From NCBI GenBank assembly GCA_019096065.1, contig JAGUCH010000005.1:4898001-4962000 (forward strand): 64,000 nucleotides of DNA. The letters are read 5' to 3'. Of this stretch, positions 57,867 to 64,000 are shown piece by piece. Below the pieces are notes generated by a model. That model saw only the letters and a program-made list of their open reading frames with translations. It was not told where the DNA came from and made no database searches. This DNA comes from Paracyclopina nana (lineage: Eukaryota; Arthropoda; Copepoda; Cyclopoida; Cyclopettidae). A program made the position numbers and the translations under genes. Positions within the stretch are counted from its first letter, which is position 1. Each line of letters begins with the position of its first letter.

Positions 57867-60800
57867 GTAAAATGGTTTTTTTAAGTAGTCTATTTTTTAG
57901 CTCCCAAACCACAGGATACCAGTGTGTGCAACATTTCTCATTAAAATCAGGGACTAGCATCACTGATGTCCGTAGGCCCGCCCTCCGCTGTCCATTTATG
58001 GACGCCTTTACCTAGTTTTTTTTATTCCAAAGAAGGGAACATAATTTGCTTAGCATCAAGACTCTCATCGAGACATTAGATGAACACTACATTATCCTCC
58101 GCGCGTAGTACAATTGTCACAAGAGATCCAGAATCCATATTGCGTGAAAGCAGAAATTAAGGGAGTATATATTCACGTGCTGGCTACACATTAGTCATGT
58201 TAACACTTCATACATGACTTATCTTGTATGTAATTTGGTACTTCATATTTGACATTCATCACATTTTTCAGCCAGGATTTTGTACACTCACTCGAGACTT
58301 CCGTTGGATGTTTGCATGCAGGTTGGCGCTGCTAGGCAATCATGTCAATTGTCAGCTCTATTACAAACTGCTCGAGCGGAATGAGAGTTTGGAGTCAAAC
58401 AAGAAGAAAATGGCCGCCTTAGCAGATCTTTTCCTTTTGTTTGGCCTTAACAAAAAGTTGGTCGCGGCAGCAGGAGCAGTGGGTAAAAGAAACCTTGAGT
58501 CAAATGTTTCCTCACCCAAGTCACGTCAGGACCAGAAATCGTACAATTATACGCACACAATCCCCAGTGCCAAAAACCTCTGCTCACTATACGTACGTCT
58601 TCAGTGGCCTGCGCATGGTCACCTGGTAGCTCTCTCATTTCCCGCAAGACTTTTTGAAAATGACAAAAATTTGTCTGCATAAATTCCAGGCCAAACGTGC
58701 GCATAATTTCCTCGTTTCTCCCTCTCCTTCTGGGAAATTTGTTTCCTTGCATACACAGTTGTATTTTCGGTCTCATTTTTGAGAGGCCAGGCCAATTTGC
58801 ATTTGCACTTTTTTAATTGGGGTCTCTCTCCCCATTAATTTCAAGGCTATATAAAATAATAGAGGCACAAGCTGCGACACTGCAGGAATAGTTAAGATTG
58901 TTGCCACTGTTGTTTCTGCATCAAATGTGTGAGTAACTTTCGCCTCTCCGTTTTCCTCCTTTCGCGGCATAATTAAGCCGACCAAAAATCCAGAATCAAT
59001 TGAATTTTTCCAATTGCGCTCCTCGTTTGTTGTTGCTTGTTATACTGAATTGCAATTGCTGACGCCGCAAGATTGGAAATATTGAAAGAAAAGTCAGCGA
59101 AACGCGTTGCTCACCACCACCACCACAAACTACTTCAGAAGTAGCTGGATCTTTCGAGCTTTGGAGCAGTTCTACCACGTTGGGCCTGACTATACCATTT
59201 GCAATCGTTTGCAAAAATGGGCTTTGGAAAAGGCTAGCTCATTTAAGTTTGATGAACCATTTCAGAAAAAGTTGGTAAAAAGCCGAGAGTTCGCTCTCGG
59301 GAATAGTATGTTGCCAGGGAGGAAGAAACACAATTACAGGATAAAGCAAAAGCTTCTTTAGGGGATTTCACAAAAAGGTACAGCTCGTGTAGTCTTCCTA
59401 CGCAAAGCCATCTCCCCTGCTGCTGAACGTTGGCTACTACTGCAAGTGTGTAGCATATACTGTTAGCATCTTAAAAATCATGGCTGCGCAGCGCAATGTT
59501 GTTAGCCTAATGGGTTTTCTCCTCCGTTTTCTTCTCAGCAGTCGCAAAGTGAGTTCGGAAATTCACCTTTTGAGTTGCTCAGCGGCTTTCACTTTGAAAG
59601 CACTCAGCAAAAAACTAGCTGTAGCATTGGAAAATAAGAGGATGAGGAGAAAATGATTGTCCGTGGTAGCCATGCAATGTCGATTTGCTCTTCATCTCTT
59701 TGATCTTGTTCTCTTCCACCTCCTTGTCAAGTCAGTGAGGCAGACAGCAACGTGATGTCTGAGATGATGCCATGTATTTCTCAAGTGGAAGCTGGGCTTA
59801 AATCATGGAAGCTTAATAAACGTTGGTGGTCGCGAAAAGACTCGAGATTTTGCATGTGCATGCCAATTGATTGGCCATGTGTGTTAGCAAAATGTATCGT
59901 GATGCATATCCTCATTAGTTTCTGCTGGGTGTGCACGCGCGTACGTTACCCAACCAGAAATTCTGGGCCCTCATACGGAAAAAAACCCTCATACGTTTTA
60001 TCAACATTGAGTTCAAGTCGTTATGTAACATTACTATCCCGTTCATGTGCTTACAAATTTCTTACGATAATGCACGTCTAACGCCATATGGAAAGGAGAA
60101 AAATTGTCTTATAACAAGAACAAAAGTAAACTTCTGCTGATGCTAATACTTATGAAAAAAACGGGTCAATTTTAAGACTATTGAAAAGTAAACACTGAAA
60201 GTTTATTTCAATTTCAGTGCCAAACTGGTTACTTTTGAATCAATATGTTTCACACACATTCTCATGAACCAACTCTAAAATTACAGAGTTATTACAAGTA
60301 ACAAACAGGTGAAATAATCAATGTTTATCGGAATTTTGCCCTAAATTTGTTAATTCGATTCCTGGTTCAACTAGTTGAGACGCCCTTCTTAAGTGGTTTG
60401 ATAGCAAAACTCCGTTGCCTTATGACAATTTTTTATTTTCCAAAAAGCAACTTTGCACATGAACGGGATATATAACTGCCTTGACACCTAGGTAAAATCG
60501 AAAATACAAATTTTCCGTGTCACATTCGATTTTTCTCAATTTTTTTCATAGGTGGTACGGAAGTTAATGTTATATAACGAAACTCAACCTGGGTAAAACG
60601 AAGGAGTGCTAACACGTTACAATGACTTTCAGAAAACTTGGGAAAATTTCTGGTTGGGTACTTGCTAGGATACTAATACGATACCTTGTTATCAATCTGT
60701 ATTCGCGTCGATGCACATCTTTGCCTGAATCGTATGCTCATTTCTTAGTTCAAAGCTCAGTTTGCTGCTGCTAGCTGCTGCTGACTCCCTCAACTTTCCA

Positions 60801-61565
60801 GCTAAATCGAGTTTCTGATGACAGCACAATATAGGTATTCTACGTTTGCAAAAAAGGTGATGAAAAATGATCATTTCGGATTATGGAGCGCCACGCATGC
60901 AGTGGCACAAGTATATATACATAACTTCTTGGTATAGCTTAAGTCGTTTTGCAGTCAAGGAGGGTTCATGGCTGAAGATTGGGGACAATATGCAGCAGGA
61001 ATGGGAAATGAGCTTATGATGATGATCGCAATGGTGATGATCATGCCAAGTTTTTCGACTTCTCGTGCAACAGCCTTTTATGGAGGCAGACGTGGTACTA
61101 GTAGTAGGTGATGATGGCGCGATTTATGATCGCCTTGGGAAATCCTTCAGGACCTCCCCAAATGCTATTCACGTGTGCACCACACTCCTTTCCTTTTTTT
61201 GGTATTTATAGGCTTCTTCTTTCAGGTCCTGCTGCTGCCACTGCATGCTGCTGCCAAACTTGGGATTTTTCCCATATCACAACTGACACAACGCTATAGA
61301 TCTATTTCGACATTGCATTATATGGCGAAGCATTTTTTACCAAAAGTACTAGCTTTTACCTCGGCTATTTTCTCTAGTACTACCATGTTTGCCAGGAGCT
61401 TTTTTCATCTCATAAATATTCACAAGGGCCCGAAGTTGGTTGCTTTTTGGACAAGATCTCTGACCAAACTGAGCATGAAATTGATGGGGAACCATGCACA
61501 CTTTAGCAGCAGAGAAATAGATGTAGTACACAATACGAGAATTTGAGTATCAATGGCCACGCACA

Positions 61566-61575
61566 CATACCGAAG
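61566..61575. repeat. Direct repeat, left (foldback element)
   Basis: CATACCGAAG, repeated exactly at 62192-62201; probably a target-site duplication. Confidence 0.7.
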
Positions 61576-62191
61576 ATTGTACTGTTCAAGTTCGAATCCG
61601 CAAAATATCGAAATGTAAAAGTTCGAAAAGTGAAATTTCGATCTGCAAAACTTCGTTAGGTAAAACTTTCCGACCACCTACCTAGCCTAAAACATGAGAA
61701 GCTGATTCTAATCTAAATAAAGCTTTAATTTCATATTTATATTGAGATCAATCTTATTTGCTATGTTTCTACATCCAAGATTGTTTCCCAAAGGAAAAAT
61801 GGGCAAGTTTAAATTGGAATTATGGTCCTTTTTGACTAAAATTGCCTATTTTTACTATAATTACTCAATTTTTTTAAAGGATTACTTCATGGCAGTTAAA
61901 CGGAATGGCTTTAAATCTAAAAACACAAGTCACTTAATATCAAGATGTCATAGTCCTGATGTTATGCATAAGTAAAAAGAGTAACCATTTAAAATAATTC
62001 ATTTGGAACAGTTTAAGGGGGATTTTTACTGAGTAAATATTTTTTCATTATCAGTTTTAGTAGTAGTTGCAACAATGATCGAATTTTTGCGGATTGGAAC
62101 TTTACCTTTCAAACTTTAAACCTATCGAACTTTTGCGGATTCGAACTTCGACCTGTCGAACTTTTGCGGATTCGAATCTGAACAGATATAC
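61576..62191. mobile_element. Foldback element, 616 bp, possibly MULE-type
   Basis: The ends are inverted repeats (CTGTTCAAGTTCGAATCCGC on the left; the right end reads CTGTTCAGATTCGAATCCGC in reverse complement). Near the right end TCGAACTTTTGCGGATTCGA is repeated in tandem, with a third diverged copy; inverted versions occur near the left. Perfect 10-bp direct repeats flank it. Long foldback ends and a 9-10-bp duplication resemble Mutator-like or foldback elements, but no transposase is present, so the class is provisional. Confidence 0.72.
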
Positions 62192-62201
62192 CATACCGAA
62201 G
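62192..62201. repeat. Direct repeat, right (foldback element)
   Basis: Exact copy of CATACCGAAG just after the right end of the foldback element. Confidence 0.7.
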
Positions 62202-63884
62202 CCATTTTGTGGAGTAAAAGCACTCTTGGTAATCGTCAGCATAACATGAATTGTAGCTGTTTTTGTTGAAGCTCACTTTTCTATCATGAAAGCACACAAA
62301 CTTTTTTATAGGCACCCACTTGAGTTAGTACTCTTGGCACTGGCTTCCATTCAATTTACTCTCGGAAAAGCAGATGTTGCAGCACAGGACAACCGCAAAG
62401 ATGAGCAGCTTATAACATGCACAAACTTGCACATGTGCACGCTTTGTATAACCGAATATCTGCCTACATTCAATATTTAAGAGACCGCCACAAATTATTA
62501 ATTGTCTCTTTCCATGCATTCCAAATGAGGCCATGACTCATATGTGGATGCACCCAGCACCTTAATTGGCCTCTATTCAAATGGTTTTGGCTCACAGTCA
62601 AATAGCGTAGTAATATGCATCTTCATTTGCATTATTTACACCTTACACCCTGAAACCAGGAAATAGACACTGCTCCATATTCTCCCTTGAATTGTTGGCA
62701 ATTATGCCCACCCAGTCTGATGTAAGCCTCACTAATGCATTTTCAACTTGAGTTAGGGAAGGAGATGTGGACAATTTTTGAACAAAGTTGTTGGGACTTG
62801 GTGTATTCGACGCATTGCACTCAAGGCTTTCAGGTCCCTTGGGAGGCACCTTGTAGTAAGTAGCGAGAGTCTGTCGTCTCAATTCCCTTGGTGATATCTT
62901 CGAGAAGGATCTGCTCTGCTATAGCTCCAAAAAGGGGATGGATGGTCATAAAAAACGATCAACAACTTTTGCTGGAACTTAATTTGGCTTCATGAAAACA
63001 AGTGGCTTGGGGAGCTTTTGAAGGAGGAAGCAGCTTCGCTGTAAAAAAGCCCAGTAAACTTGCCTCGTTAACTTCCTATAAATTCGACTTATACTAGCAG
63101 CCATAAGCACAAAATTCGCTTGTGTGTGTGTAATAGATATTGCTCACAACAAACATGTACTATTATATCCTACTATATACCTTCTATACAAGGCTCAACG
63201 CTGTCACTTTTACAGCCAATTCGACGACACATTCGTTTGCTGATGGTATTGAATTAACTCTCCCCCTTCCTTTTGGCGAACAAAGTACTACGGCCAAATC
63301 ATTGTTGTATCTCTCTCGCAATAATACGTCTACTGCGCGCATCGTATTTATTTGCTCATTTCATAAATGTAATCCTTGACAATAAAGGTAGTACAAAATT
63401 GGACTAAAAACATCAAAGAGATCGCATTGTATACTGTTGTAGTATTTAGCAAATTTGTTTCGGGCTCCATGGCCAAGCACAACTAATAATTGACTAGGGT
63501 TAAGAATTGAGGATCAACTTTCGCGTTATTTGGCTGTATGTGTGTCATCACTCTCTAAAATTAATTCCTTTTGTTGAGCAGTGTATAATAAGTGGTCCAC
63601 ATGCTAGCAAAACTGACGCGAATAGTAATTCGGATTATCATGCAAATGTTCTAGACACACTTGAAGCCAAGAGGGATATTTAATAATAATTAATAATAAC
63701 ACTGATATGCAAATTCCAGTCGCGTGAAAATGAGTATGGTGGTAGAGTGATACATCGTAGCAGCTGTAATCGAATACATAGAGCGTCAGCACAACCTTTT
63801 TCAAAATATGAGTTATATATGTAAGCAGCATTGGAGTAGCAGTAGTAGCAGAACAACCATACATGAAGTATTTTTCAAAGTAAC
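62202..63884. other. Intergenic / 3' flank of an edge gene
   Basis: No supportable gene. The right part probably includes the 3' UTR of the partial minus-strand gene that ends at 63885. Confidence 0.45.
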
Positions 63885-64000
63885 CTAAAGGGCCGAGTCT
63901 GACATGAGGACTTCTCCGTTCTTCTTCCATACGAGTTTCTGATCCTCGGTGACGACCTCCAACTCGTCTTCTTCGTCCTCCTCGTCGTTGAACCGAGTAG
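63885..64000 (-). CDS. Partial gene: acidic C-terminus, continues past the window
   Basis: On the minus strand an open frame enters from the right edge (first full codon at 63998) and stops with TAG at 63885-63887, giving 37 residues. They start with a strongly acidic run (NDEEDEEDELE) and end in WKKNGEVLMSDSAL. Codons are GC-rich (GAC, GAG, GTC, CTC) like the other real exons here and unlike the adjacent non-coding DNA. I do not recognise the protein. It is most likely the last exon of a gene outside the window. Confidence 0.5.
   Translation of the reverse strand, partial: TRFNDEEDEEDELEVVTEDQKLVWKKNGEVLMSDSAL

Larger units (their letters stand above)
56137..61565. other. Non-coding repeat-containing stretch
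   Basis: Apart from three tRNA-like copies (56600, 57675, 57803) and a further GGCCCGCCCTCC fragment near 57976, I see no gene. The longest frame (152 codons, 58224-58682) lacks domain character. Confidence 0.5.

Noticed and set aside
60340..60410. GTTCAACTAGTTGA and TTCGATTCC resembling tRNA parts
   Set aside because: The boxes are in the wrong order and spacing, and no cloverleaf forms.
1..64000. CRISPR arrays, operons and bacterial signals
   Set aside because: Introns, AATAAA signals and animal gene families show this is animal nuclear DNA; no regularly spaced repeat array is present.

Overview
The window looks like nuclear DNA from a protostome animal, most likely an arthropod or a close ecdysozoan relative. 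The evidence is an innexin gap-junction gene with the invertebrate YYQWV signature, canonical GT-AG introns (many only 50-65 bp), AATAAA poly(A) signals, an animal PIF/Harbinger transposon, and several families of short inverted-repeat elements. I cannot name the species. Non-coding DNA is AT-rich; two large coding exons (a KIF26-type kinesin and an unrecognised membrane protein) are much richer in GC.

Layout. About 1-23.4 kb has no gene I can support; it holds a hAT-type MITE (14.85-15.34 kb, perfect 8-bp target duplication) and a nearly perfect foldback palindrome (20.12-20.29 kb). From 23.47 to 27.74 kb lies an apparently intact Harbinger transposon with both of its genes: a two-exon transposase (+) and a five-exon Myb/SANT-like partner (-), arranged tail to tail. 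A small MITE with TAA target duplications follows at 28.14-28.36 kb. A single-exon, 1502-residue KIF26-family kinesin occupies 28.93-33.44 kb (-). Roughly 33.5-44.1 kb is gene-poor. Translation factor eIF3e (three exons, -) lies at 44.10-45.54 kb, a 661-codon single-pass membrane protein of unknown function (+) at 47.88-49.87 kb, and an innexin (three exons, -) at 51.14-52.58 kb.

From 53 kb to the right end the window is repeat-rich: an AT-rich block with recurrent CAACTTA motifs, a tandem array of tRNA-headed units with GC-rich hairpins (55.3-56.1 kb), three more degenerate tRNA-like copies (to 57.9 kb), and a foldback element with 10-bp direct repeats (61.58-62.19 kb). The last ~115 bases appear to encode the acidic C-terminus of a gene (-) that continues beyond the window.

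The host genes (kinesin, eIF3e, membrane protein, innexin) show no obvious shared pathway; they are ordinary eukaryotic neighbours. The two Harbinger genes do form one functional system. The most unusual signals are the potentially autonomous Harbinger element and the tRNA/hairpin array, which may be an undescribed composite SINE family.
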